Source of the DNA: Gammaproteobacteria bacterium
GTDB taxonomy: Bacteria; Pseudomonadota; Gammaproteobacteria; SZUA-140
Reading direction: 5' to 3'
NCBI GenBank assembly: GCA_020847075.1
Contig: JADLCS010000014.1
Coordinates: forward strand, 1 to 64,000
Length of the DNA stretch: 64,000 bases
Positions 21,066-30,940 of this stretch are shown one piece after another (within the stretch, counting starts at the first letter, position 1; every line of letters starts with the position of its first letter). The notes under the pieces were generated by a model. The model was not told where the DNA came from and ran no database searches. It saw only the letters and a program-made list of their open reading frames with translations. Position numbers and translations under genes: made by a program.

Positions 21066-22499
21066 ATGCTCCAGATCTACAACAGTTTGACGCGGCGGAA
21101 GGAGCCCTTCCGGCCGATCGAGGCCGGAAGGGCGCGCATGTATGTGTGCGGCATGACGGTCTACGACTACTGCCACGTCGGGCACGCGCGCGTCATGGTG
21201 GTGTTCGACGTGGTGGCGCGTTACCTGCGCGACCGCGGCTACGACCTCACCTACGTGCGCAATATCACCGACATCGACGACAAGATCATCCGGCGCGCGG
21301 CCGAGCGCGGCGAGACTATCGAGCAGTTGACCGATTTCTTCATCCGGGCGATGCACGAGGACGCCGCCGCGCTCGGCGTGCGGCCACCCGATCACGAGCC
21401 GCGCGCCACGACCTCGATCGACGAGATCGTCGCCATGATCGGGGCGCTGATAGACAAGGGCTACGCCTACGCCGCCGACAACGGTGACGTGTATTACGAC
21501 GTCAGCCGTTTCGACGGCTACGGCCGGCTGTCCGGCAAGAAGCTGGAGGACCTGCGCGCCGGCGAGCGCGTCGCCATCGGCGAGGCCAAGGACGATCCGC
21601 TCGACTTCGTGCTGTGGAAGGCCGCCAAGCCGGGCGAGCCGCAGTGGGATTCGCCGTGGGGGCCGGGCCGACCGGGCTGGCACATCGAGTGCTCGGCGAT
21701 GTCCACCCACTGTCTGGGCGACCATATCGATATCCACGGCGGCGGCATGGACCTGATGTTTCCGCACCACGAGAACGAAATCGCCCAGAGCGAGGCCGCC
21801 ACCGGCCACCGGTTCGTCAACGTCTGGATGCACAACGGCTTCGTGCAGGTGAACGAGGAGAAGATGTCGAAGTCGCTCGGCAACTTCTTCACCGTGCGCG
21901 AGGTGTTGAAGCGCTACGCGCCGGAGGTGGTGCGCTTTTTCATCCTGAGCAGCTATTACCGCAGCCCGCTGAATTATTCGGATGAGAACCTGAACGGCGC
22001 CAAGGCGGCGCTGGAGCGTTTTTATACCGCGCTGCGCGGTATCGCGGTCTCCGGCGCTGCCGTGGTCGATGAGGCCGATGAATATGTGCAGCGGTTCCGC
22101 GCGGCCATGGACGACGATTTCAACACCCCGGAGGCGATCGCGGCGCTGTTCGATCTCGCGCGCGACCTCAACCGCGCCAAGGCGGAAGGCCGGGAAGACG
22201 AGGCCGCGCGTCTCGCCGCCCTACTCCGGCGGCTGGGCGGCGTCCTCGGAGTGCTGCAGGACGACGCGGATCTCTTCCTGCAGGGAAAGGGGGCGGGCGT
22301 TTCCTCCACGGAGGACGGCGGCGCGATCGAGGATTCCGCGGGATTGAGCGAGGAAGGGATCGCGGCGCTCATCGCGCGGCGCATCGCCGCGCGCAAGGCC
22401 AGGGACTGGATCGAATCCGACCGCATCCGCGACGAACTCGACCGGCAGGGCATTGCCCTGGAAGATGGGCCGCAGGGGACGACGTGGAGAAGGAAGTGA
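21066..22499 (+). CDS. cysS: Cysteinyl-tRNA synthetase
   Basis: CysS charges tRNA-Cys. The 477-residue class I enzyme has zinc ligand Cys28 (VCGMTVYD), the HIGH-type motif HVGH at 37-40, and KMSKS at 266-270. Zinc and substrate residues appear in WHIECSAMS and [13 protein letters not shown]. The C-terminal tRNA-binding domain carries an acidic, Gly/Ser-rich insertion (about residues 408-428) before the conserved [15 protein letters not shown] helix. Its stop codon is followed after one base by the left heptad arm at 22501. It is convergent with folD. Confidence 0.97.
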   Translation: MLQIYNSLTRRKEPFRPIEAGRARMYVCGMTVYDYCHVGHARVMVVFDVVARYLRDRGYDLTYVRNITDIDDKIIRRAAERGETIEQLTDFFIRAMHEDAAALGVRPPDHEPRATTSIDEIVAMIGALIDKGYAYAADNGDVYYDVSRFDGYGRLSGKKLEDLRAGERVAIGEAKDDPLDFVLWKAAKPGEPQWDSPWGPGRPGWHIECSAMSTHCLGDHIDIHGGGMDLMFPHHENEIAQSEAATGHRFVNVWMHNGFVQVNEEKMSKSLGNFFTVREVLKRYAPEVVRFFILSSYYRSPLNYSDENLNGAKAALERFYTALRGIAVSGAAVVDEADEYVQRFRAAMDDDFNTPEAIAALFDLARDLNRAKAEGREDEAARLAALLRRLGGVLGVLQDDADLFLQGKGAGVSSTEDGGAIEDSAGLSEEGIAALIARRIAARKARDWIESDRIRDELDRQGIALEDGPQGTTWRRK

Positions 22500-22500
22500 C

Positions 22501-22711
22501 AGGACTAAGGACTAAGGGCTTAGGACTAAGTAAGGATTAAGTCTTCGTAGGTTGGGTTGAGCAACGCGAAGCCCAACGTTTTCCAGCGCGCCTCATGTTG
22601 GGCTTCATTCCATTCAACCCAACCTACGGCGATTCCGTGCATTCGAACTACAGCTGAATAGATATTGTTGTGGTCTTTTTACTTAGTCCTAAGCCCTTAG
22701 TCCTTAGTCCT
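22501..22711. repeat. 33-bp perfect heptad-arm inverted repeat (GGACTAA type)
   Basis: The arms 22501-22533 and 22679-22711 are perfect inverted copies over 33 bases. Each arm is a run of seven-base units: GGACTAA three times, GGGCTTA once, then a partial unit. The left arm starts just after the cysS stop. The right arm covers the folD stop and encodes the last residues of FolD (RTKD). The 145-base spacer contains a complete GTAG REP pair. Confidence 0.9.
22547..22627. repeat. GTAG-headed REP inverted pair, copy 4
   Basis: The left unit begins GTAGGTTGGG at 22547, and the inverted right unit ends CCCAACCTAC at 22627. The sequence is close to the copy at 18345. It is enclosed by the heptad arms at 22501-22533 and 22679-22711, in the convergent gap between cysS and folD. 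Confidence 0.88.
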
Positions 22712-23560
22712 ATGTAAAGTCTCCGCCGCCCACAGCGTATTCTCCATCAGCGTCGCCACGGTCATGGGGCCGACGCCGCCGGGCACCGGGGTGATCCAGG
22801 CGGCGCGTTCGGCGGCCGCTTCGAACTCCACGTCGCCCACCAGCCCGCCTTCCGCGTCGCGGTTCATGCCGACATCGATGACGATCGCGCCCGGGCGGAT
22901 CCATTCCCCCTTGATCAGGCCCGGTTTGCCGACCGCGACGACCAGCAGTTCGGCGCGCCGCACCTGCGCGGCGAGGTCGCGCGTGAAGCGGTGGCAGGTG
23001 GTGACCGTGCAGCCGGCCAGCAGCAGTTCGAGCGACATCGGCCGGCCGACGATGTTCGAGGCGCCGACCACCACGGCGTCGAGCCCGCGCAACGGGGTGC
23101 CGGTGCGTTCCAGCAGGGTCATGATGCCGCGCGGCGTGCAGGGGCGCAGCAGCGGCAGGCGCACGGCCAGGCGGCCGACGTTGTAGGGGTGGAAGCCGTC
23201 CACGTCCTTGTCCGGGCGGATACGCTCGATGACGGTCTCGGGGTCGATGTGCACCGGCAGCGGCAGTTGCACCAGGATGCCGTCGATCGCCGCATCCCGG
23301 TTCAAATCGTCAATCAGCTCAATCAGTTCCTGCTGGGTGACGGTCGCCGGCAGGTCATGGGAGCGGGACAGGATGCCGAGTTCCTCGCAGGCCTTGCGCT
23401 TGCTGCCGACGTACACCCGGGAGGCCGGATTGTCGCCGATCAGGACGACCGCGAGCCCGGGCGGGCGCAGGCCCTGGGCCTGGCGTTCGGCGATGCGCCG
23501 GCGGATCCGTTCGCGCAGTTCGGCGGCGATCGTCTTGCCGTCCAGCCGCCGCGCCGTCAT
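22697..23560 (-). CDS. folD: Methylenetetrahydrofolate dehydrogenase / methenyltetrahydrofolate cyclohydrolase
   Basis: FolD interconverts methylene-, methenyl- and 10-formyl-tetrahydrofolate using NADP. The 287-residue length is normal. The substrate motif [17 protein letters not shown] contains the catalytic Tyr and Lys. The nucleotide-binding motif is [11 protein letters not shown] near 165, and the C-terminal signature is [16 protein letters not shown]. The last codons and stop are made by a GGACTAA heptad repeat arm, so the C-terminal tail (HRTKD) is repeat-derived. It is convergent with cysS and divergent from leuC. Confidence 0.96.
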   Translation of the reverse strand: MTARRLDGKTIAAELRERIRRRIAERQAQGLRPPGLAVVLIGDNPASRVYVGSKRKACEELGILSRSHDLPATVTQQELIELIDDLNRDAAIDGILVQLPLPVHIDPETVIERIRPDKDVDGFHPYNVGRLAVRLPLLRPCTPRGIMTLLERTGTPLRGLDAVVVGASNIVGRPMSLELLLAGCTVTTCHRFTRDLAAQVRRAELLVVAVGKPGLIKGEWIRPGAIVIDVGMNRDAEGGLVGDVEFEAAAERAAWITPVPGGVGPMTVATLMENTLWAAETLHRTKD

Positions 23561-23767
23561 GGCCGGGGGCCCCGGGCGCGGGCGGCGGTGTGGCCGGTCG
23601 TGGTCGGCTGCGGCATGGCGTGGTCTCGGATCGGCGTATTCGTGAGCCCGGCATCATAGCACGGCGCCGGAGTTTGCGCCGCGTCGATATGTCAGGCCGT
23701 TGAAATACGTTAAGATAGTCGACTGACGAGCGAGCGGGCCGGCGCGGGATCCGGCGGGTGCGGAGAG

Positions 23768-25168
23768 ATGGCCAAGACCCTGTACGACAAGCTGTGGGAC
23801 GATCATGTGGTGCGCGATAACGGCGACGGCACCTGTCTGCTGTACATCGACCGCCACCTGGTGCACGAGGTGACCTCGCCGCAGGCCTTCGAGGGCCTGC
23901 GCCTGGCCGGCCGCCGGCCGTGGCGCGTCTCCAGCGTGCTCGCGGTGCCCGACCACAACGTGCCGACCACCGACCGCGAGCAGGGCATCAGCGACCCCAT
24001 CTCGCGCGAGCAGGTCGAGACCCTGGACGACAACTGCCGCGAATTCGACATCGTCGAGTTCCGGATGGACGACCCACGCCAGGGCATCGTGCACGTGATC
24101 GGGCCGGAGGAGGGCGCGACGCTGCCGGGCATGACGGTGGTGTGCGGCGACTCGCATACCTCGACCCACGGCGCCTTCGGCGCGCTCGCCTTCGGCATCG
24201 GCACCTCCGAGGTGGAGCACGTGCTGGCGACGCAGTGCCTGGTCCAGAAGAAGTCGCGCGCCATGCAGATCCGGATCGAGGGCCGCTGCGGTCCCGGCAT
24301 CACCGCCAAGGACATCGCGCTGGCCGTGATCGAACGCATCGGCACCGCCGGCGGCACCGGCTACGTGATTGAATACGCCGGCGCGGCGGTGCGCGCGCTG
24401 TCGATGGAAGGGCGCATGACGCTGTGCAACATGACCATCGAGGCCGGTGCGCGCGCCGGCATGGTGGCGGTGGACGACACCACCCTCGAGTATCTGCGCG
24501 GCCGCCCCTTCGCGCCCGCGGGCGAGCAGTGGGAGCGCGCCGTCGATGCCTGGCGCGGCCTGCAGAGTGATCCCGATGCCGTGTTCGACGCCGTGGTGGA
24601 GATCGACGCCGCGACGATCAAACCGCTGGTGACCTGGGGCACCTCGCCCGAGATGGTGACCACGGTCGACGGCCACGTCCCGCGGCCGGAGGCGTTCGCC
24701 GATCCGGTGAAGCGCCGCGGCGCGGAGCGGGCGCTGGAGTACATGGGGCTGACGCCGGGCATGCCGATCCGCGACATCCGGGTCGACAAGATCTTCATCG
24801 GTTCCTGCACCAACTCGCGCATCGAGGACCTGCGCGCGGCCGCCGCGATCGTGCGCGGGCGGCATGTCGCGGACAACGTCAGACTGGCGATGGTAGTACC
24901 GGGCTCCGGGTTGGTGAAGCGGCAGGCCGAGCAGGAAGGGCTCGACCGGGTATTCACCGCAGCCGGCTTCGAGTGGCGTGAGCCCGGCTGCTCGATGTGC
25001 CTGGCGATGAACGCCGACCGGCTCGAACCGGGCGAGCGCTGCGCCTCGACCTCGAATCGCAACTTCGAGGGACGCCAGGGGCCGGGTGGGCGCACCCATC
25101 TGGTCAGCCCGGCGATGGCCGCCGCGGCGGCCATCGCCGGGCATTTCGTCGATGTACGGGAGCTGTGA
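23768..25168 (+). CDS. leuC: 3-isopropylmalate dehydratase large subunit
   Basis: LeuC with LeuD isomerises 2- to 3-isopropylmalate in leucine synthesis. The 466-residue protein is an aconitase-type 4Fe-4S enzyme. Cluster cysteines are in GSCTNSR (near 346) and CSMCLAMN (near 408-411), and HTSTHGAFG near 133-141 is conserved. A GGAGAG ribosome site precedes the start. leuD lies 185 bases downstream, an unusually long gap for this pair, and the gap is filled by a heptad repeat and a GGGGACAG palindrome. Confidence 0.97.
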   Translation: MAKTLYDKLWDDHVVRDNGDGTCLLYIDRHLVHEVTSPQAFEGLRLAGRRPWRVSSVLAVPDHNVPTTDREQGISDPISREQVETLDDNCREFDIVEFRMDDPRQGIVHVIGPEEGATLPGMTVVCGDSHTSTHGAFGALAFGIGTSEVEHVLATQCLVQKKSRAMQIRIEGRCGPGITAKDIALAVIERIGTAGGTGYVIEYAGAAVRALSMEGRMTLCNMTIEAGARAGMVAVDDTTLEYLRGRPFAPAGEQWERAVDAWRGLQSDPDAVFDAVVEIDAATIKPLVTWGTSPEMVTTVDGHVPRPEAFADPVKRRGAERALEYMGLTPGMPIRDIRVDKIFIGSCTNSRIEDLRAAAAIVRGRHVADNVRLAMVVPGSGLVKRQAEQEGLDRVFTAAGFEWREPGCSMCLAMNADRLEPGERCASTSNRNFEGRQGPGGRTHLVSPAMAAAAAIAGHFVDVREL

Positions 25169-25230
25169 CGGCGGACGTGCGGACATCTGGGGGCGAGCGA
25201 GGCGGCCTGGGTGTGGAAATGGTCGGGTAG

Positions 25231-25281
25231 GTGATTAGTGATGGGTGAACGGTGATTAATAGCCGAATTCATCACTCATTG
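25231..25281. repeat. Partial heptad-arm repeat (TGATGGG type) between leuC and leuD
   Basis: The left arm (25232-25260) is built from seven-base units TGATTAG, TGATGGG, TGAACGG, TGATTAA. A short inverse piece, CATCACTCATT, follows at 25270-25280. It resembles the pgm-ppsA element but with a degenerate right arm. Confidence 0.65.
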
Positions 25282-25303
25282 CAGGTTCCCCTGAGTTACG
25301 AAT

Positions 25304-25327
25304 GGGGACAGACTTAAGTCTGTCCCC
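25304..25327. repeat. 24-bp perfect palindrome, GGGGACAGA family
   Basis: GGGGACAGACTT at 25304-25315 is followed directly by its exact inverse complement to 25327. The related element at 56275-56298 differs by paired substitutions. It ends 26 bases before the leuD start, so a hairpin would form in the leader of leuD within a leuCD transcript. Confidence 0.85.
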
Positions 25328-25353
25328 GTCTATACCATCACGCTGGAAATGAT

Positions 25354-26007
25354 ATGGAAAAACTCGACAAACTCACCGGAATCGTAGCCCCGCTCGATCG
25401 CGTCAACGTCGATACGGACGCGATCATCCCCAAGCAGTTCCTCAAGTCGATCAAGCGCAGCGGCTTCGGTCCGAACCTGTTCGACGAATGGCGCTATCTC
25501 GATCACGGCGAGCCGGGGATGGACGCGTCGAAGCGTGCCGTCAATCCGGACTTCGTGCTCAACCAGCCGCGCTACCGCGGCGCGACCATCCTGCTCGCGC
25601 GCGACAATTTCGGCTGCGGTTCCTCGCGCGAGCACGCGGTGTGGGCGCTGGCCGATTACGGTTTCCGCGTCGTCATCGCGCCGAGCTTCGCCGACATCTT
25701 CTATAACAATTGCTTCAAGAACGGCGTGCTGCCGGCGGTGTTGCCGGCGGAGGTCGTGGACGGCCTGTTCGCGGCGGTGGCAGCCGCGCCAGGCTATGCG
25801 CTCGCCGTTGATCTCGCCGCGCAGGAGATCGTCACCCCGGCGGGGGAGCGCCACGGCTTCGCGATCGACCCCTTCCGCAAGCACTGCCTGTTGAACGGGC
25901 TCGACGAGATCGGGCTCACGCTGGAACATCGCGCCGAGATCGCCGCTTACGAGGAAAACCGCCGGCGCACCGCGCCCTGGCTGTTCACGACGGGCACCGC
26001 CGGGTAA
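25354..26007 (+). CDS. leuD: 3-isopropylmalate dehydratase small subunit
   Basis: LeuD is the swivel subunit of isopropylmalate isomerase. The 217-residue protein has the family's start [20 protein letters not shown], and the substrate loop [14 protein letters not shown] near 85-98. Length fits the proteobacterial long type. The ribosome site is weak (TGGAAATG). leuB begins 14 bases after the stop with a GAGG site, so leuD and leuB are cotranscribed. The repeat-filled gap upstream may lower read-through from leuC or attenuate it. Confidence 0.97.
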   Translation: MEKLDKLTGIVAPLDRVNVDTDAIIPKQFLKSIKRSGFGPNLFDEWRYLDHGEPGMDASKRAVNPDFVLNQPRYRGATILLARDNFGCGSSREHAVWALADYGFRVVIAPSFADIFYNNCFKNGVLPAVLPAEVVDGLFAAVAAAPGYALAVDLAAQEIVTPAGERHGFAIDPFRKHCLLNGLDEIGLTLEHRAEIAAYEENRRRTAPWLFTTGTAG

Positions 26008-26021
26008 ACGACCGAGGAAAC

Positions 26022-27098
26022 ATGAGCAAGAAGATACTGGTTCTGCCGGGTGATGGCATCGGCCCCGAGATCATGGCGCAGGCGCTCGCGGTGCTCGCGC
26101 GCCTGCAGCGCGACTTCGGCCTCGATATCGAGATCGAGCATGCCCTGGTCGGCGGCGCCTCCTACGAGGCGAGCGGGCGACCGCTGACAGACGAGACGCT
26201 GCAGCGCGCGCGCGCGGCGGATGCGGTGCTGCTGGGCGCGGTCGGCGGCCCGCGCTGGGAGTCGCTCGATATCTCGCTGCGCCCGGAGAAGGGGCTGCTC
26301 GGGCTGCGCGCCGGCCTCGGCCTGTTCGCCAATCTGCGTCCCGCCGTGCTCTATCCGCAGCTCGCCGCCGCCTCCACGCTGAAGCCTGAGGTGGTCAGCG
26401 GACTCGACCTCATGATCGTGCGCGAGCTGACCGGTGGCATCTATTTCGGCCAGCCGCGCGGCATCCGCCGGCTCGACAACGGCGAGCGCCAGGGCTTCAA
26501 CACCCTGGTGTACAGCGAATCCGAGATCGAGCGCATCGGGCGCGTCGCCTTCGAGACCGCGCGCAAGCGCGGCAAGCGCCTATGCTCGGTGGACAAGGCC
26601 AACGTGCTGGAGTGCACCGAGCTGTGGCGCGAGGTGATGACGCGCCTGCAGCGCGACTATCCGGACGTCGCGCTCACGCACATGTACGTCGACAACGCCG
26701 CGATGCAACTGGTGCGCGCGCCGAAGCAGTTCGACGTCATGGTGACGACCAACATGTTCGGCGACATCCTGTCCGACTGCGCCTCGATGCTGACCGGCTC
26801 GATCGGCATGCTGCCCTCCGCGTCGCTGAACGCCGCGGGCCAGGGCATGTACGAGCCGATCCATGGCTCGGCGCCGGACATCGCCGGCCAGGGGATCGCC
26901 AATCCGATCGGGACCATCCTGTCGGCGGCGATGATGCTGAAGTATTCCCTGGGCGCACCGCAGCTCGCGGAGCGGGTCGAGCGGGCGGTGTCCGCGGTGC
27001 TGGACCAGGGGCTGCGCACGGCGGACATTCACACGCCGGACACGCGCCGCGTGGGGACCGGGGAGATGGGCGCGGCGATCGCCGCGGCACTGGGCTGA
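26022..27098 (+). CDS. leuB: 3-isopropylmalate dehydrogenase
   Basis: LeuB oxidises and decarboxylates 3-isopropylmalate with NAD to the leucine keto acid precursor. The 358-residue protein has GDGIGPEI at the N terminus and [10 protein letters not shown] near 130. The substrate-binding stretch around [16 protein letters not shown] (near 190) and the metal/NAD block [13 protein letters not shown] near 241-253 follow, with [14 protein letters not shown] near 279. It is separated from asd by 45 bases and continues the leuDB-asd-fimV order typical of gammaproteobacteria. Confidence 0.97.
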   Translation: MSKKILVLPGDGIGPEIMAQALAVLARLQRDFGLDIEIEHALVGGASYEASGRPLTDETLQRARAADAVLLGAVGGPRWESLDISLRPEKGLLGLRAGLGLFANLRPAVLYPQLAAASTLKPEVVSGLDLMIVRELTGGIYFGQPRGIRRLDNGERQGFNTLVYSESEIERIGRVAFETARKRGKRLCSVDKANVLECTELWREVMTRLQRDYPDVALTHMYVDNAAMQLVRAPKQFDVMVTTNMFGDILSDCASMLTGSIGMLPSASLNAAGQGMYEPIHGSAPDIAGQGIANPIGTILSAAMMLKYSLGAPQLAERVERAVSAVLDQGLRTADIHTPDTRRVGTGEMGAAIAAALG

Positions 27099-27143
27099 GA
27101 CCGTACTGAAACGACACGTATCGAGCGTAAGGGACGAGAGACT

Positions 27144-28169
27144 ATGGGCAAGAAGGTGAATGTGGCGGTGGTGGGGGCGACCGGGGCCGTGGGTGAGACC
27201 ATGATCTCGATCCTCGAGGAGCGCGATTTCCCCGTCGCCGAGCTGTTTCCGCTGGCGAGCAGCCGCTCGGCCGGCAAGCGGGTCGGGTTCCGCGGCAAGT
27301 CCATCCCGGTAGGGGATCTCGAGACCTTCGATTTCTCGCGGGCGCAGATCGGGCTGTTTTCGGCCGGGGCCAGCGTCTCCAAGGTGCACGCGCCCCGCGC
27401 CGGCGCGGCGGGCTGCATCGTGATCGACAACACCTCGCAGTTCCGCTACGAGGACGATATCCCGCTGGTGGTTCCGGAGGTCAATCCGCACGCGATCGCC
27501 CGTTATCCCGGCCACAACATCATCGCGAACCCGAATTGCTCCACGATTCAGATGGTTGTGGCGCTCAAGCCGATCCACGACGCGGTCGGCATCGAGCGCA
27601 TCAACGTGTGCACCTATCAGGCGGTGTCGGGCACCGGGCGCAAGGCGATCGAGGAACTGGCGGGTCAGACGGCGAACCTGCTCAACGCCAAACCGATCAC
27701 GCCGGCGGTCTATCCCAAGCAGATCGCGTTCAACGTCATCCCGCAGATCGACGTCTTCCTGGACAACGGTTACACCAAGGAAGAGATGAAAATGGTGTGG
27801 GAGACTAAAAAAATCCTGGAAGATGACGCTATCCTTGTGAACCCGACCACGGTCCGGGTTGCGGTGTTTTTCGGGCATTCCGAGGCCGTTCATATCGAGA
27901 CCCGGGAGAAGATCACCGCCGAGCGGGCCCGGGCGCTGCTGGAGCGCGCGCCCGGGGTCAGGGTCCTCGACGATCACGCGCCCGGGGGATACCCCACCGC
28001 CGTGACCGAGGCGGCGGGGCACGATCCGGTGTTCGTGGGACGTATCCGGGAGGATATCTCCCACCCACGCGGCCTGGACCTGTGGGTGGTCGCGGACAAT
28101 GTCCGCAAGGGGGCGGCCCTGAACAGTGTCCAGATCGCCGAGATCCTGCTGCGGGACTATCTGGATTGA
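27144..28169 (+). CDS. asd: Aspartate-semialdehyde dehydrogenase
   Basis: Asd reduces aspartyl phosphate to aspartate semialdehyde, the branch point for lysine/diaminopimelate, methionine and threonine. The 341-residue protein has the NADP-binding start VAVVGATGAVGETMI. The catalytic Cys132 is in NPNCSTIQM, and the active-site His region is near 245-250 (FGHSEAVHIET). Length matches the shorter Asd class seen next to leuB in Pseudomonas rather than the 367-residue E. coli form. fimV starts 91 bases downstream. Confidence 0.96.
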   Translation: MGKKVNVAVVGATGAVGETMISILEERDFPVAELFPLASSRSAGKRVGFRGKSIPVGDLETFDFSRAQIGLFSAGASVSKVHAPRAGAAGCIVIDNTSQFRYEDDIPLVVPEVNPHAIARYPGHNIIANPNCSTIQMVVALKPIHDAVGIERINVCTYQAVSGTGRKAIEELAGQTANLLNAKPITPAVYPKQIAFNVIPQIDVFLDNGYTKEEMKMVWETKKILEDDAILVNPTTVRVAVFFGHSEAVHIETREKITAERARALLERAPGVRVLDDHAPGGYPTAVTEAAGHDPVFVGRIREDISHPRGLDLWVVADNVRKGAALNSVQIAEILLRDYLD

Positions 28170-28260
28170 GGATCGCCGGGTAAGGAATCCGGCCGCGCGC
28201 TCCGCCCCTGGGTTGCCCTGGCAGGGCATTTGCATACAACTACAATGGATGTAACGACGT

Positions 28261-30834
28261 ATGAAAGACCAATTACGCGGACAATCTGACGGAGGCGGGT
28301 CCTTGCACCGATTTATCAGGCGGCTGGCCGTGCTCGCGCTGCTCATGCCGATGGGGGCTTCCCCGCTCGGCCTGGGCGATATCACCCTGCATTCGGCCCT
28401 GAATCAACCCCTGGACGCGGAGATCGAACTCACGGCGCTGGGGCAGACCCAGGGCGAGGAAATCACCGTCGCCCTGGCCTCTCCGGCGGCCTTCGAGAAC
28501 GCCGGGATCGACCGTTCCCTGACGCTCGCCGGCCTCACGTTCGAGGTCATGGCGGAAGACGGGCGTACCCCATATATCAGAGTGAGCTCCACGGACCCGG
28601 TCAAGGAGCCCTTCCTGGATTTCCTGGTCGAGATCGACTGGCCGAGCGGGCATCTGCTGCGTGAATACACGCTGCTGCTCGATCCGCCGGTGGTGGTCGA
28701 CGAGGAGCCGCTGCCGGTCGAGTCGGCGGTCGCGGGAGACGGGCCCGTCGTGTCCCCGGCGGAGTCCGCCCTGCATGACGGATCCGCGACGTCCCCCGAA
28801 TCCTCCGCGCGGACGACGCCGGTCGTCGACGCGCTGAGCTACGGCCCGGTGCAGCGCAACGACACCCTGTGGTCGATCGCGAGCCGGATGCAGGAGGCCA
28901 ATACCGCCGCGACGGTGGAACAGATCATGATGGCCCTGCTCAAGGCCAATCCCGAGGCCTTTTATCAGGGCAACGTCAACGAACTCAAGGCGGGTTACGT
29001 GCTGCGGGTGAGCGATCCCGCGCTGTTGACCGCGATGAGCCGGGCCGCCGCACTGGCCGAGGTGCGCCGCCAGAACGAACAGTGGATGGATTCCAAGCAG
29101 GCACGCGCCGGGATGGCCGGCGGTACGCCGCAGGGCGGTCCCGAGGCCGCCCCGGCAGGCGTCGCGGGTAGCGGGGACGGCGATGCCGGGCCGCGCCTGC
29201 GCCTGAGCGTTCCGGAGGCGACGGCCACCGGCATGGCCCTGGAAGGGATCCCCGAAGGGCAGGAGGGCGGCTCGCCGGCCTCCGAGATCGCGCGGCTCAA
29301 GGGCGAACTCGCGGCGGCGCTGGAGACCTCCGAGGCTTCGCGCCAGGAGAACACCGAGCTGCGCGAGCACCTGGCGACCCTGCAGGAACAGATCGATGCG
29401 ATGCAGAGGCTGACGAGCCTGCAGGACGACACCCTGGCCGCGCTGCAGGCGGGCGCCTCCGCCCCGGCGGCCGCCGAGGCGCCGAAGCCGGTGGAGGAAC
29501 CGGCGTCGGAGGCCGTCAAGAAAGACGCGGACAAGGCCGCCAAGGCCGCCGGAAAACCGGCCCGCAAGCCCGAGGCCCCGGCCAAAGAGGGCGCGGGCGG
29601 TCTGCTGGATGATCCCAATCTCCTGGCCATCGGCGGCGCCGTCGGCGCCGCCCTGCTCGTGCTGATATGGCTGGTGATGCGCCGGCGCCGGACCGCCGCG
29701 ATGCTGGACGATCTCGCCGCGACGGAAACGGAGAGCGCGGCGCACGACGAATTCATACCACCCACCTGGGCGACCGTCACGCCGCCGCCGGCCGCCGCGC
29801 CGGTCGCGCCGGAACGGACCGCGGCCGTGGCGGAGACCGCGGAGGCGGAGGACGGCGGGCTCGATCTCATGCAGGCCGATGACGACGAGATCGACGTGCT
29901 GGCCGAGGCCGACGTGTATCTCGCCTATCGCCGCTTCGACAAGGCGGAGGAATTGCTCAGGGAGGCCATCAAGGCCGATCCCGCCCGCAACGACCTCGTC
30001 CTGAAACTGCTCGAGGTGCAGGCGGCGAGCGGCAACAAGAATGCCTTCATCACCCAGGCGGAGTCGTTCAAGGCCATGGTCGGTCCCGGTGAATCCAATC
30101 TGTGGGACAAGGTCGTGGTGATGGGCCGGCGCATCGCCCCGGAGCACGTGCTCTTCGGCGGCGCGGCGACGGCCGCCGTCGCCGCGGTGGCGGATGCCGC
30201 GCCGGCGGCCGGTGATACGGGGCTGGAACTGAGCGACGAGCTGCCCGTGCTGGAGCTGGATGCGGATATCGCGGCCGAACTCGACCGGCTGGCGGGCAAC
30301 GGCGCGGAGGGCCCCGTGGCCGGGGCGTTCACGGCTTCGGATCTCGCCGACGAGGCCTCCTCCCTGCCGGAGATCGATCTCTCCCTGGACGAGGCGGTCG
30401 TGTCGGAGATGCCGCAGGACGGTCTGGGCGACCTGGTCGGGGAGGCGGACCGCGCGGAGCCGACGCACGCCGGGGATTTCGGCGGCACGAGCAATGTGAT
30501 CAACTTCGAGTCCAGGACCGGCCTGGGCCAGGGCGCGTCCGGCCTGCCGCAGGACGATGCGGCCGGCGCGACGGGTGGCGGGGGCGTGGACCGGGACCTC
30601 GACTGGCTGACCGGGAGCGACGAGGACTTCGGCCCGCTCGACGATGTCGAGGGCGACGATTTCAGCAGCCTGATCTCGGGCGAGGACGAGGTCGGCACCA
30701 AGCTGGATCTCGCCAAGGCTTATATCGACATGGGCGATCAGGAGAGCGCGCGCAATATCCTGAGCGAGGTGGTGCAGGAAGGCACGCAGGATCAGCAGCG
30801 CGAGGCGAACGACCTGATGCGCCAGATCGGGTGA
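28261..30834 (+). CDS. fimV: FimV/HubP-like polar peptidoglycan-binding protein
   Basis: FimV-type proteins organise the cell pole and support type IV pilus assembly and twitching. The 857-residue product has a signal-like hydrophobic segment (about 22-38). The N-terminal FimV domain contains GLGDITLHSALNQPLDAEI, followed by a periplasmic LysM domain at about 194-248. A coiled coil at 340-396 and one transmembrane helix at about 455-477 follow. A long acidic cytoplasmic tail carries a TPR-like segment near 555-595 and ends in the conserved FimV C-terminal TPR domain (about 810-857, DLAKAYIDMGDQESARNILSE). It follows asd as in Pseudomonas. No truA follows here. Confidence 0.93.
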   Translation: MKDQLRGQSDGGGSLHRFIRRLAVLALLMPMGASPLGLGDITLHSALNQPLDAEIELTALGQTQGEEITVALASPAAFENAGIDRSLTLAGLTFEVMAEDGRTPYIRVSSTDPVKEPFLDFLVEIDWPSGHLLREYTLLLDPPVVVDEEPLPVESAVAGDGPVVSPAESALHDGSATSPESSARTTPVVDALSYGPVQRNDTLWSIASRMQEANTAATVEQIMMALLKANPEAFYQGNVNELKAGYVLRVSDPALLTAMSRAAALAEVRRQNEQWMDSKQARAGMAGGTPQGGPEAAPAGVAGSGDGDAGPRLRLSVPEATATGMALEGIPEGQEGGSPASEIARLKGELAAALETSEASRQENTELREHLATLQEQIDAMQRLTSLQDDTLAALQAGASAPAAAEAPKPVEEPASEAVKKDADKAAKAAGKPARKPEAPAKEGAGGLLDDPNLLAIGGAVGAALLVLIWLVMRRRRTAAMLDDLAATETESAAHDEFIPPTWATVTPPPAAAPVAPERTAAVAETAEAEDGGLDLMQADDDEIDVLAEADVYLAYRRFDKAEELLREAIKADPARNDLVLKLLEVQAASGNKNAFITQAESFKAMVGPGESNLWDKVVVMGRRIAPEHVLFGGAATAAVAAVADAAPAAGDTGLELSDELPVLELDADIAAELDRLAGNGAEGPVAGAFTASDLADEASSLPEIDLSLDEAVVSEMPQDGLGDLVGEADRAEPTHAGDFGGTSNVINFESRTGLGQGASGLPQDDAAGATGGGGVDRDLDWLTGSDEDFGPLDDVEGDDFSSLISGEDEVGTKLDLAKAYIDMGDQESARNILSEVVQEGTQDQQREANDLMRQIG

Positions 30835-30940
30835 CCGGGCGCCGCGGCGCCCGGTATTCCCCGCTGTTCCTTCCCCCGTTGTACAATGCCGCGTCATGTC
30901 CCGCCCCGCCGGGGCGGACGCGATCCGGTCGTGAACCGCC

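Noticed and set aside
22501-22711. CRISPR-like array
   Set aside because: The repeated units are seven bases long, adjacent without spacers and inverted between arms, and no cas genes are present.
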